Both the position numbers and the translations under genes were made by a program. Under the pieces are notes generated by a model. It saw only the letters and a list, made by a program, of their open reading frames with translations, had not been told where the DNA came from and did not search any database. A stretch of DNA of 64,000 nucleotides from Haliclystus octoradiatus (lineage: Eukaryota; Cnidaria; Staurozoa; Stauromedusae; Haliclystidae), in the NCBI GenBank assembly GCA_916610825.1, contig OU744451.1:23634349-23698348 (forward strand). The letters are read 5' to 3'. This document shows, piece by piece, positions 61,701 to 64,000 of this stretch (within the stretch, counting starts at the first letter, position 1; each line of letters opens with the position of its first letter).

Positions 61701-63048
61701 ACTATCATAACTCGTGGGGTGGCGGTGGCTCATCCATAATTTTTGTAAGAGTGTGCCATTGTGAGAAATATACTGCTAGCATCCTAAAATTGCAGTTTTT
61801 GTTGGAAATGATACATCAACTTTTCCATAAATTGAATTGTTGAATAGTTTATAATTATGTCAATTGGGCACCTCACAGCAGAGATCTGGGAATTTATGCT
61901 GGATTCACTATTTGAAACCGCAAATTACACAGTTGGTAGCCCATAATCCAAATTTTTATACCCAAACATTACCAGCATAATGCCAAAATGGTACACATAA
62001 AAGCGACACATCCTATATACCGCTTAAATGAAGTAGTCCCGGGATCATGACCGCAGATCCAGATACATGCCTGTACCCTACCCATGTCTCGTCAGAACAG
62101 ATCAATGAAACACTTTGGAAGTAGACATGGTCAAAACTAAAACCTGCAGTCAATTAAGTATATGAATAAGTACGACCCTGTAAAAGCTTCCAGACATCAT
62201 TAAACTTTAGCCTCATTTAAACGTTCAATTTACGAAATTGTCAATCGCTACGTGGGCTCTTACAACATTTTGAAGAATCGATCGATTACCTGATCAAAGA
62301 TCCACTGTGCATGCTTTCGACAATGAATCATCGTTTATATGCCTAATTTGCCTAAAGTACAATTATTTCCTACCCGCAAGGTTGCCGAAGTTATAGATAG
62401 ATAAAGGATGTAGTAAGTCAAATTTGGTTGGAACTTATTTGCATACATGTAAATATATTTAACTAAACAACACAAGAAAACTAGAGTCATGTAATATTCA
62501 AGTCACACACGAATCAATATTTATGTCCTGAGTCAATACATGCTACCGATCAGAAGAAACACAACATGCAGGCTTGTTATAGAGTTTTTACTAGATTTAA
62601 TAACGGCACAATCCATATAATGTTGATACTCTTTATTATGATAATGGTAGGCCGTGTCTGCTGACATTACAGGGAGAGATGCTAAGGGCTACTATGGCCG
62701 TTAGTCAGAGCTCTTTGATACGACAGACACGACCGTACAGTAAGGTAGTAAGAGGTAAAAGAGAGAGTTTACGTGGTACAGTTTACACACATTATAGATT
62801 TACAGGAAATGATTAACAATCGACAAATATATGATGACGTGAATACAATATAAAACCATTACAGTTTCTTCCCAGAGCCTCAATCATCCTCTGTTGACAA
62901 TCTTGTCTTCATTCATTGTAGATATGGAACTAAAGCAATGCTGACCTTGTTGCCACTTCTTGGTCTGACGTGGATTATAGGTATTGCAGCTGTCAATCAA
63001 GAATCGATCACACTGCAATATATCTTTTGTGTTCTGAATTCGCTACAG
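16321..63048 (+). CDS. Adhesion G-protein-coupled receptor with glycine-rich beta-helix-like ectodomain (25 exons, 3' end outside window)
   Basis: Twenty-five GT-AG exons join into 1,148 codons without a stop. Domains by residue: signal peptide 1-20; N-terminal unknown region to about 104; glycine-rich, beta-helix-like region about 105-565; Thr/Ser linker 566-611; GAIN domain 612-905 with GPS; cleavage site between Met898 and Thr899 (HM|T); tethered agonist TTFAILM; TM1 about 919-942; TM2 exon 946-980; TM3 with EGIHLY; TM4 with GWGLPA; TM5 with CWIS and LIWAFVAPV; TM6 with LLPLLGLTWIIG. Cys983 (TM3) and Cys1054 (ECL2) form the usual GPCR disulfide pair. The receptor should sit in the plasma membrane and signal through G proteins when the cleaved ectodomain is pulled or shed. 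TM7 and the cytoplasmic tail are not in the listed exons. The 7TM part is typical of the latrophilin/ADGR type; subfamily is not assigned. Exon-by-exon entries follow. Confidence 0.93.
17754..18095 (+). repeat. Tandem pair of MITE half-units
   Basis: Two direct copies of about 160-170 bases (17754-17913 and 17931-18095) share GGAACAACGTTTC, GTTATCAACATA and CATTTTCAAGTTAAAA. These words match the arms of the foldback family at 5887-6106 and 34689-34828. Confidence 0.7.
18248..18470. mobile_element. Foldback element with GATCATCAGGCAAT arms
   Basis: Arms of about 80 bases run AAATCAGACAATCATGTTTA then AAGGCGATCATCAGGCAATC, and return as the exact-sense inverse ending in GATTGTCTGATTTCTGACTT. 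The loop lies at about 18335-18370. Related fragments occur at 14760-14842, 33060-33095 and 44470-44545. Confidence 0.8.
18917..19101. mobile_element. Foldback element, same superfamily
   Basis: The left arm contains ATAAATGAATAAAATAAGCC, and CACGCCATAAGCGATCAT near the loop. The right arm is the inverse, with ATGATCGCTGTTTATGGCAT, then GACTCATTTTATCTATTTAT. Non-coding. Confidence 0.75.
20356..20535. mobile_element. Pogo/Tigger-like MITE, second copy
   Basis: Starts TACAGTGAAACCTGTATATA and ends TATAACAGGTTCAACTGTA. It is 180 bp and the reverse-complement relative of 3371-3551 (shared inner words GCAAGAGTGACCACTATAG and GACAGGTGGCC). Confidence 0.75.
20994..21134 (+). CDS. Receptor exon 2: GPG...GGGHGG glycine-rich module
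   Basis: A 47-codon exon, phase 1 on both sides (acceptor atttacaag, donor gtatca). It encodes GAGPGRSFLNHGGGHGGKGG, then GEIYGGSYGSW. This is the opening pattern GxGPG...GGGHGGxGG...YGS of glycine-rich secreted proteins related to right-handed beta-helices. Confidence 0.88.
21781..21859 (-). pseudogene. tRNA-Lys(UUU)-like sequence, probably a tRNA pseudogene or SINE head
   Basis: The minus strand shows an A box (TAGCTCAGTGGATGG), an anticodon arm TCTGC-TTTTTGT-GCAGA with anticodon TTT, and a B box (GAGGTTCGATGCC). The acceptor stem does not pair well (about 3 of 7) and the T stem has a mismatch, so a functional tRNA is unlikely. Confidence 0.5.
22622..22838 (+). repeat. 42-bp minisatellite, about five units
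   Basis: Tandem units of 42 bases beginning ACAAGGAACTGACTTCATGT and ending AACACAACTAC, nearly identical. The period is a multiple of three, so the minus strand reads as a periodic 14-residue repeat, but there is no gene context for it. It lies in intron 2. Confidence 0.95.
23382..23459 (+). CDS. Receptor exon 3: GSGGG strand module
   Basis: A 26-codon exon, phase 1 to phase 1, after cttgttacag and before gtaaat. It encodes YNSDPGSGGGALELIVKG then KLTIG, the GSGGG-x-I-x-[IV] strand pattern that recurs in exons 4, 5, 8 and 9. Confidence 0.85.
23496..23708 (+). mobile_element. tRNA-derived SINE, family B
   Basis: The head contains a pol III A-box-like GGTGTAGTGGCTAAAGCG and a B box (GGTTCAATCCC), then a conserved body (ACACAAGCTTC, AACCACCCCGGTGAAAAAA, GCTGCAA) and an A-rich end. 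Another copy lies on the minus strand at 51856-52060. Diverged relatives occur near 50364, 50957 and 53090-53360. Confidence 0.85.
24070..24257. mobile_element. Pogo-like MITE with TACAGTCGAATTTGCTTAAT end
   Basis: The left end is TACAGTCGAATTTGCTTAAT and the right end a diverged inverse (ATTAACAAAGTTCAACTGCA), with inner pair AACCCC/GGGGAT. It is about 188 bp and non-coding. Confidence 0.6.
27349..27459 (+). CDS. Receptor exon 4: SGGSAGGRVIIKA strand module
   Basis: A 37-codon exon, phase 1 to phase 1. The donor GT at 27460 keeps phase 1; the alternative at 27450 would give phase 0 and break the frame into exon 5. It encodes DASLTANG, then FCSGGSAGGRVIIKANEV, the SGG-x-x-GG-[RST]-[IV] turn-and-strand motif. 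Confidence 0.82.
29138..30382. mobile_element. ~1.25-kb non-autonomous DNA transposon with GGGGAGAGCGGGGTGAA ends
   Basis: The ends are inverted: GGGGAGAGCGGGGTGAATTG and its inverse (CCATTTCACCCCGCTCTCCC) at 30361-30380. TA dinucleotides flank both sides (29136-29137 and 30383-30384), as expected for a TA target duplication. Inner open frames are short and show no transposase motif. Confidence 0.8.
32837..32879. repeat. Perfect 17-bp hairpin
   Basis: CGTGCAGGTATAGGTCT, a 9-base loop, then the exact inverse AGACCTATACCTGCACG. It lies in intron 4, about 310 bases before exon 5. No extended inverted repeat around it suggests a larger element. Confidence 0.9.
33194..33376 (+). CDS. Receptor exon 5: GDGGGGGVILI strand module
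   Basis: A 61-codon exon, phase 1 to phase 1, after attattaaag and before gtaaaa. It encodes LIEARGASGGK, then FCGDGGGGGVILINAGIITL, and a further GGKGLAIGEKGLLEIG turn. It completes the first set of glycine-rich strand repeats. Confidence 0.87.
33377..35845 (+). other. Receptor intron 5
   Basis: A 2.5-kb intron with one clear foldback element (34689-34828). A short inverse pair AACTTTTTCACAACATCGAA/GTTGTGAAAAA lies near 34107-34140. Nothing else was recognised. Confidence 0.55.
34689..34828. mobile_element. Foldback element with CGAAACGTTGTTC arms
   Basis: A 140-bp palindrome. The left arm is ATCACGAACGTCAGCGGTAA then TAGTGAA, the right arm ACGTTGTTCTAAATAAAATT, then CACTATTACC and ACTGACGTTCGTGAT. 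It is a member of the family at 5887-6106. Confidence 0.8.
35846..36190 (+). CDS. Receptor exon 6: long ectodomain exon between the two glycine-rich sets
   Basis: A 115-codon exon, phase 1 to phase 1. The first half is not glycine-rich, with two Cys (LCSLF and SVCVM) and an N-glycosylation site (NFSYNVT). The second half resumes strand repeats (RSGYGDIIIETDFLLDGQP) and ends LGGFDNLHKNTKGG, parallel to the end of exon 1 before exon 2. Confidence 0.88.
36353..36781 (+). mobile_element. tRNA-derived SINE, family A, copy 1 (429 bp)
   Basis: The head looks like a tRNA with A box (TTAACTCAGATGG) and B box (GGCTCAAATCC), followed by a long body (TCAACTCAGCCTTGACTTTA, GATGGCGGATGGAATGGTC, GTACGGGTGCCTTCGGTAGG) and a tail ending CAACCGAATTCAC. 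It has the same length and near-identical sequence as 38502-38930. Confidence 0.88.
36850..37180 (+). mobile_element. tRNA-derived SINE, family A, copy 2 (diverged)
   Basis: A same-orientation diverged copy starting GGAGGTCTAGCTTAGATGG and ending near GATAGGGCGATACAATCTC, 70 bases after copy 1. It lacks the last ~100 bases of the full-length copies. Confidence 0.8.
37805..37909 (+). CDS. Receptor exon 7: second-set counterpart of exon 2
   Basis: A 35-codon exon, phase 1 to phase 1. It encodes GPGSYLNYATHSCSENPKSY, then SYLGGSSCIN. GPG at the start and the YGI...GGS spacing parallel exon 2, with the GGGHGG core replaced by a Cys-containing loop. Confidence 0.8.
38352..38420 (+). CDS. Receptor exon 8: second-set counterpart of exon 3
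   Basis: A 23-codon exon, phase 1 to phase 1, after ctattacag and before gtaagt. It encodes VSVGGGSIWLKATNGKIILG, the GGGSIW-[IL]-KA strand that is the consensus form of this repeat in glycine-rich beta-helix-like proteins. Confidence 0.86.
38502..38930 (+). mobile_element. tRNA-derived SINE, family A, copy 3 (429 bp, most intact)
   Basis: GGAGGATTAGCTCAGATG (A box) and GTGGTTCAAATCC (B box) are well kept, followed by the same body and tail as copy 1. It starts 82 bases after exon 8. Confidence 0.9.
40557..40730 (-). pseudogene. LINE reverse-transcriptase fragment
   Basis: The minus strand reads MFVDLSKAFDMLNHKLLLEK then LEAVW, the RT motif A of non-LTR retrotransposons (F-x-D-[LF]-x-KAFD-x-x-[ND]H-x-x-LL). 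Only this block survives. The same open frame continues into the antisense of exon 9, which is coincidental. Confidence 0.75.
40773..41036 (+). CDS. Receptor exon 9: second-set counterpart of exons 4 and 5
   Basis: An 88-codon exon, phase 1 to phase 1. It encodes HGCGSSGGTIDLLAKEIIF, then LLAKGSAGFHGGDGGVIHLS, then FANGGVGQEISGCQGEVRG. The first part aligns with exon 4 (CSGGSAGGRVIIKANEV) and the second with exon 5 (ARGASGG...GDGGGGGVILI), as if both were fused by intron loss or split after duplication. Confidence 0.9.
41676..41812 (+). CDS. Receptor exon 10: Thr-rich linker
   Basis: The exon enters in phase 1 and leaves in phase 0. It encodes a stalk rich in Thr, Glu and Pro (FTETTEKITTTESTTNIRPT), probably O-glycosylated, between the glycine-rich region and the GAIN domain. 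Confidence 0.85.
42407..42592 (+). CDS. Receptor exon 11: GAIN domain, helical subdomain start
   Basis: Phase 0 to phase 0. It encodes EVLQQLEGLTTNESLTSVEI, then VESLTILTDIL, the helical pattern that opens GAIN domains of adhesion GPCRs (L-x-x-L...LTS-x-[DE]-[IV]...TDIL). Confidence 0.88.
43870..43947 (+). CDS. Receptor exon 12: GAIN domain
   Basis: A 26-codon exon, phase 0 to phase 0, after tttttatag and before gtaaat. It encodes VMKTASTIITASVKSNHTKN, an amphipathic helix-like stretch with an N-glycosylation site. Confidence 0.75.
44660..44969. mobile_element. Inverted-repeat element with GCAACGTTTCGTC arms
   Basis: GCAACGTTTCGTC at about 44690 and GACGAAACGTTGC at about 44930 are exact inverses, flanked by weaker inverse matches (GACAAGCAATTAAAA versus TTTTATTGCATGTC). 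Non-coding; in intron 12. Confidence 0.6.
45142..45280 (+). CDS. Receptor exon 13: GAIN domain
   Basis: Phase 0 to phase 1. It encodes LPYLAERLDQFGQKILKYLP, then VETENI, matching the GAIN helix before the beta-sandwich (L-x-x-[IL]-E-x-L...VETENI is close to the V-E-T-x-N-[IV] strand of many receptors). Confidence 0.85.
46175..46315 (+). CDS. Receptor exon 14: GAIN domain, beta part
   Basis: Phase 1 to phase 1 (acceptor atttgaag, weak polypyrimidine tract). It encodes GCYFPGCKTSELIGEIKLSE, then IFLPGDIFGN, similar to the GAIN strand I-x-LP-x-x-[IL]F. Confidence 0.82.
46712..46772 (+). CDS. Receptor exon 15: GAIN domain, beta part
   Basis: A short exon, phase 1 to phase 2, after ccattctag and before gtcagt. 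It encodes DSFIGVTFVHVKGIEKDAT. It keeps the frame between exons 14 and 16. Confidence 0.78.
47645..47765 (+). CDS. Receptor exon 16: GAIN domain, beta part
   Basis: Phase 2 to phase 0. It encodes LVHVVSDLLTISTSSNFTRG, then FSRPIIITHNITVN. The last stretch matches the GAIN strand P-[IV]-x-[IV]-T-x-x that precedes the GPS motif. Confidence 0.82.
47818..47998. mobile_element. Foldback element (~181 bp)
   Basis: The arms are inverse copies from AATAGAAAACGG to AACCGTTTTCTATT, with inner matched words TACTCTGATACGAACAC, GGGTGC, AATGAGAC, GAAAGAGGC and AAATCAC around a short loop at about 47905-47915. It starts 53 bases after exon 16. Confidence 0.88.
48691..48838. mobile_element. Foldback element with ACAACGTTTCGT arm
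   Basis: The left arm is AGACATGATTTACAACGTTT then AACATCTTCAGGTAA. The right arm is its diverged inverse, TTACCTGAAGATGTT to AAATCATATCTCT. A relative with the same words lies at 44660-44969. Confidence 0.65.
48906..49230. repeat. Left arm of a 325-bp inverted repeat around the GPS exons
   Basis: Reads as a nearly exact reverse complement of 50503-50827 with only scattered mismatches by eye. It lies in intron 16, about 710 bases before exon 17. Confidence 0.92.
49941..49987 (+). CDS. Receptor exon 17: GPS motif, first half
   Basis: A 47-nt exon, phase 0 to phase 2, after atattttcag and before gtgagt. It encodes FSLGYWEEK. The family pattern is C-x-[FY]-W at this place; here the Cys is replaced by Leu862, while Tyr864 and Trp865 are kept. 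Confidence 0.85.
50134..50260 (+). CDS. Receptor exon 18: GPS cleavage site and tethered agonist
   Basis: Phase 2 to phase 0. It encodes WNGTWASNGC, then SKCFHMTTFAILMQ. W-x-x-x-GC, C-x-H-[LM]-T and T-x-FA-[IV]-LM are the GPS and Stachel signatures. Autocleavage is expected between Met898 and Thr899. Of four usual cysteines, Cys882 and Cys895 are present, while Ser893 replaces the third. Confidence 0.95.
50364..50498 (+). repeat. 135-bp direct repeat, copy 1 (SINE B-related)
   Basis: Appears identical to 50957-51091. Contains GCGTTGGACC-like GCTTTGGACCATTAACCCGC and CAAGGTCTCAGGTTTGTTTC, a diverged SINE family B body. It ends 5 bases before the right arm of the 325-bp inverted repeat. Confidence 0.9.
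50503..50827. repeat. Right arm of the 325-bp inverted repeat around the GPS exons
   Basis: The inverse of 48906-49230. It starts GAGAAATATTTACCTAGCTA and ends CATATTATATTTTA. It lies in intron 18, about 240 bases after exon 18 and between the two 135-bp direct repeats. Confidence 0.92.
50957..51091 (+). repeat. 135-bp direct repeat, copy 2
   Basis: An apparently exact copy of 50364-50498, from GTTATAACAACATGACCTGT to GGCATCCAGTCGTC. The identity implies a recent duplication compared with other repeats here. Confidence 0.9.
51159..51410. repeat. Dispersed repeat related to 62640-62800
   Basis: Shares ACAGGGAGAGA, a following TAAGGG(C/T)TA and CCGTT words with 62640-62800. The similarity is limited and the element type is unknown. 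Confidence 0.4.
51856..52060 (-). mobile_element. tRNA-derived SINE, family B, minus-strand copy
   Basis: The minus strand gives TGCGGCCTTGGTGTAGTGG (A box region), then GGTCTCGGGTTCAATCCC (B box), ACACAAGCTTCGAAATGC and CAACCACCCCGGTGAAAAAA, matching 23496-23708 throughout. It lies in intron 18, about 190 bases before exon 19. Confidence 0.9.
52253..52356 (+). CDS. Receptor exon 19: TM1
   Basis: Phase 0 to phase 2. It encodes VLEEHRTAMSVISYIGSSIS, then LIGLLMTFGTFMSI. This is the linker after the tethered agonist and TM1 with the class-typical YIG-x-x-[IL]S-L core. Confidence 0.94.
52973..53075 (+). CDS. Receptor exon 20: TM2
   Basis: Phase 2 to phase 0. It encodes TLLSERNIIHCHLVVALGLA, then QIIFMAGI. 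R-x-L-x-x-x-R-x-x-IH-x-x-L-x-x-[AS]L-x-LAQ is the adhesion-GPCR ICL1/TM2 signature. Confidence 0.95.
53090..53360 (-). mobile_element. Diverged SINE family B copy (interrupted)
   Basis: Minus-strand reading gives fragments of the family B body (GGTTTAGCGTCAGCAAAGGG, CATCCGGCCATAAAA) and head (GAGTCTTTTGGATTTAATCC) separated by an insert at about 53215-53290. Strongly decayed. Confidence 0.55.
53701..53851 (+). CDS. Receptor exon 21: TM3 and start of TM4
   Basis: Phase 0 to phase 1. It encodes LCKVIAVSLHYLFTASFAWM, then LAEGIHLYIKVVSVF and YYALGWG. Cys983 is the TM3 partner of the ECL2 disulfide. [WM]-L-x-EG-x-HLY is diagnostic for adhesion GPCRs. Confidence 0.97.
54485..54885 (+). mobile_element. 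tRNA-derived SINE, family A, copy 4 (diverged)
   Basis: Shares GATCAACTCAGCCTTGACTT, ACATCAAATGAGTACCATCT and TGGATGGAATG with the other family A copies, with small insertions. It ends about 55 bases before exon 22, so it occupies the end of intron 21. Confidence 0.82.
54942..55008 (+). CDS. Receptor exon 22: TM4 and ECL2
   Basis: Phase 1 to phase 2. It encodes LPAIVVALSFATRQEGYGNK, continuing GWG from exon 21 to give the conserved GWG-x-PAI-[IV]-V motif. Confidence 0.94.
55776..55860 (+). tRNA. tRNA-Lys(CUU) with a 12-nt intron
   Basis: Acceptor GCCTGGC pairs with GTTGGGC; D arm GCTC/GAGC (A box TAGCTCAGTCGG); anticodon arm TCAGA/TCTGA with loop CTCTTAA and anticodon CTT at 55809-55811; T arm GTGGG/CCCAC with TTCGAGC (B box). 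The anticodon loop is broken by 12 extra bases (55813-55824) at the canonical 37/38 intron site, leaving a 73-nt mature tRNA. A T7 run at 55865-55871 can end pol III transcription. It lies in receptor intron 22, same strand. The discriminator base is T, which is unusual. Confidence 0.9.
56990..58990 (-). pseudogene. Decayed BEL/Pao-type LTR retrotransposon gag-protease region
   Basis: Minus-strand fragments with several frame breaks and stops. A gag-like start MAETLKEKSDI lies near 58980, and KFELLIEALDNTGDNIEK lies near 58650. A zinc-knuckle-like GHLAKYCSTDFKCDDCESTN is near 57640. The DUF1758-like protease tail has VTIDDQSNRKLVHLD, GRRISGLMVES and GPTGAPWA (near 57030). The order matches the BEL/Pao polyprotein. 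The longest intact stretch is 57825-58157. No reverse transcriptase or LTR was identified. Confidence 0.7.
59608..60338 (-). pseudogene. LINE (Jockey/CR1-like) ORF2, 3' part, frameshifted
   Basis: The minus strand reads SVESIKDLGIIISSDLKF, then YVRSIIESDTAVWNPNYT, IEKVQKRFTKRLCKL and, after a shift near 59830, GHSLMLE and VVNGWNSLPDSVV. These are the conserved blocks after the RT domain of non-LTR elements (DLG-x-x-x...Y-x-R-x-x-[IL]E...W-x-P...IE-x-VQ-[RK]-RFTK...WN-x-LP-x-x-V). One frame break and no 5' part, so non-functional. Confidence 0.88.
60613..60679 (+). CDS. Receptor exon 23: ECL2 cysteine and TM5
   Basis: Phase 2 to phase 0, after ctttcatcag. It encodes VCWISIEYGLIWAFVAPVLI, then IIC. 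CW-[IL]S and LIWAFV-x-PV are conserved in adhesion GPCRs. Cys1054 should pair with Cys983. Confidence 0.95.
61540..61631 (+). CDS. Receptor exon 24: end of TM5 and ICL3
   Basis: Phase 0 to phase 2, after atttttatag and before gtatgt. It encodes CNTIVIAIVVRILVRSVGAT, then ESITKTRSQVR. N-x-x-[IV]...R-[IV]-[LM] then a basic loop is typical of TM5/ICL3. Confidence 0.9.
61690..61990 (+). repeat. Dispersed repeat related to 46835-47090
   Basis: Weak same-strand similarity to 46835-47090 around AATATTGCAG/AAATTGCAG, TGTAAATGAT/TGGAAATGAT, a GGATTCAC word and the following TATCGGATATTCC-like block. Element type unknown. Confidence 0.35.
62922..63048 (+). CDS. Receptor exon 25: TM6 and start of ECL3
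   Basis: Phase 2 to phase 0, after tcattgtag and before gtatgt. It encodes YGTKAMLTLLPLLGLTWIIG, then YIFCVLNSLQ. The LLPLLGLTW-[IV]-[FI]-G motif is diagnostic of adhesion GPCR TM6. The next exon should begin with the TM7 pattern GFFIF or similar. Confidence 0.95.
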
Positions 63049-64000
63049 GTATGTGCTATGCAAATAAGTTTCACCTTATCAATGATTGGCAGATACCCAT
63101 GGTATACCAGTACGAAGTGTTGAATATCGTTTAGTTATATGAGAGCCGAAGAGAGTGTACTTTGTGACTCTGTGTAATATGCTATTGTGTTCTATTCCGT
63201 CACAGGATTCCCTATCAAATGTCTCTCAACAGGAAGTAGCGTTGCCTCACTTCTTCAATACGTGTTTTATATAGTCATGGTTACAAGGAGGAAAATCATC
63301 CTTCTACCCGAATCATCAAACTTTATTGTTGTTATGCGTTGTGTGTGTTTACAAGGGTGATCAGACATGAAAATAGCTTGCGGGTAGGAGGATCAGTTCT
63401 CTATTGTTTTTTATGTCTGTCGTGTCGTTCCCGTTGTAATCACATTCAATGGCGGATGATCCTTGCAGCCGATACAACTTTTTGTGGAAACCAGATCATT
63501 TAGCATATATTTCACTGCTACCGTGTGATTGCTTGTAAGGCTATTCCTCCCCTCGACACAAGTTGCCTTTTTTTTGAAATACAAAAAATATTCTCTGTTG
63601 ATCATGATGAAAATCTTCCTTCTAGAAGGTTGGTCCTCCTCCTGTTTCAGCAGGGCCTTATTAGTATAGTCCTGTTTATCAGGGGTGGGAGATCTTATAC
63701 TCTCATTTCCTTTTTGTTTAGCACTGAAGGCGAGTAAATCTTTCGCAATTACAATACTCATTATTAACATACTCATTTACAATCCAGGTTCGGGACGGCA
63801 CAGAACATCGAAGCCTACTACACAGGCCCTACTCTTTCGTGAATAAAGTGGGTCTGTGTAATCCGCTAAAGAGAGTGTAGGCACCATAGGTAGATGGTTT
63901 GATTTATAAACTTATCGATGTTTGCTCTACGGCCTCTAATATAGCATTGTATTTCACTTTTTTACACGTTTTAATTCCACTCACTAGTTATATAAACTTG
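63049..64000 (+). other. Receptor intron 25 up to window end
   Basis: No convincing TM7 exon was found. A short inverse pair CTTCTACCCG/CGGGTAGGAG lies at about 63300-63392. A partly self-complementary stretch (CTACACAGGCCC...GGGTCTGTGTA) lies at 63816-63860. Otherwise unrecognised. Confidence 0.6.

Noticed and set aside
63645..63720. Possible TM7 exon (CAG followed by GLISIVLFIRGG)
   Set aside because: Starts with Gly after an AG and is hydrophobic, but lacks the GFFIF-type core and ends in a charged, non-TM7 stretch with no clear donor; too weak to add to the gene model.

Overview
The window is AT-rich nuclear DNA of an invertebrate animal. It has spliced genes with GT-AG introns of about 0.1 to 5.7 kb, animal-specific protein families (Piezo and an adhesion GPCR), tRNA-derived SINEs, LINE and BEL/Pao relics, and many short foldback DNA elements. 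Intron size argues against a compact genome such as a placozoan. A sponge, cnidarian or similar AT-rich invertebrate fits, but the sequence alone does not fix the phylum.

Layout. (1) 1-7059, + strand: the last six exons of a Piezo mechanosensitive channel, covering the outer pore helix, extracellular cap, inner pore helix and C-terminal domain. The gene starts before the window. (2) 7060-16320: about 9.3 kb of intergenic DNA with no recognisable gene, rich in foldback elements. (3) 16321 to beyond 63048, + strand: one adhesion G-protein-coupled receptor gene of at least 25 exons. The joined exons read through without a stop for 1,148 codons. They encode a signal peptide, a glycine-rich ectodomain resembling right-handed beta-helix proteins (about residues 105-565), a Thr-rich linker, a GAIN domain with GPS cleavage site and tethered agonist (about 612-911), and TM1 to TM6. 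TM7 and the tail lie outside the window or were not found.

The main discovery candidate is the receptor ectodomain. I know the pattern GPG...GGGHGG...YGS...GSGGG...SGG-[RST]-[IV] from secreted proteins of plants, protists and bacteria, but not as the ectodomain of an adhesion GPCR. Eight consecutive exons (2-9) have phase-1 introns on both sides, and exons 7-9 look like a second copy of exons 2-5, which suggests assembly by exon-set duplication. The two exons carrying the GPS and tethered agonist form a cassette removable in frame (174 nt, phase 0 to phase 0). They lie between near-identical 325-bp inverted repeats, an arrangement that could favour circular RNA or cassette skipping. The GPS has lost two of its four usual cysteines.

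The receptor introns also hold an intron-containing tRNA-Lys(CUU) gene, two tRNA-derived SINE families, LINE fragments, a decayed BEL/Pao gag-protease region and several families of short inverted-repeat elements.
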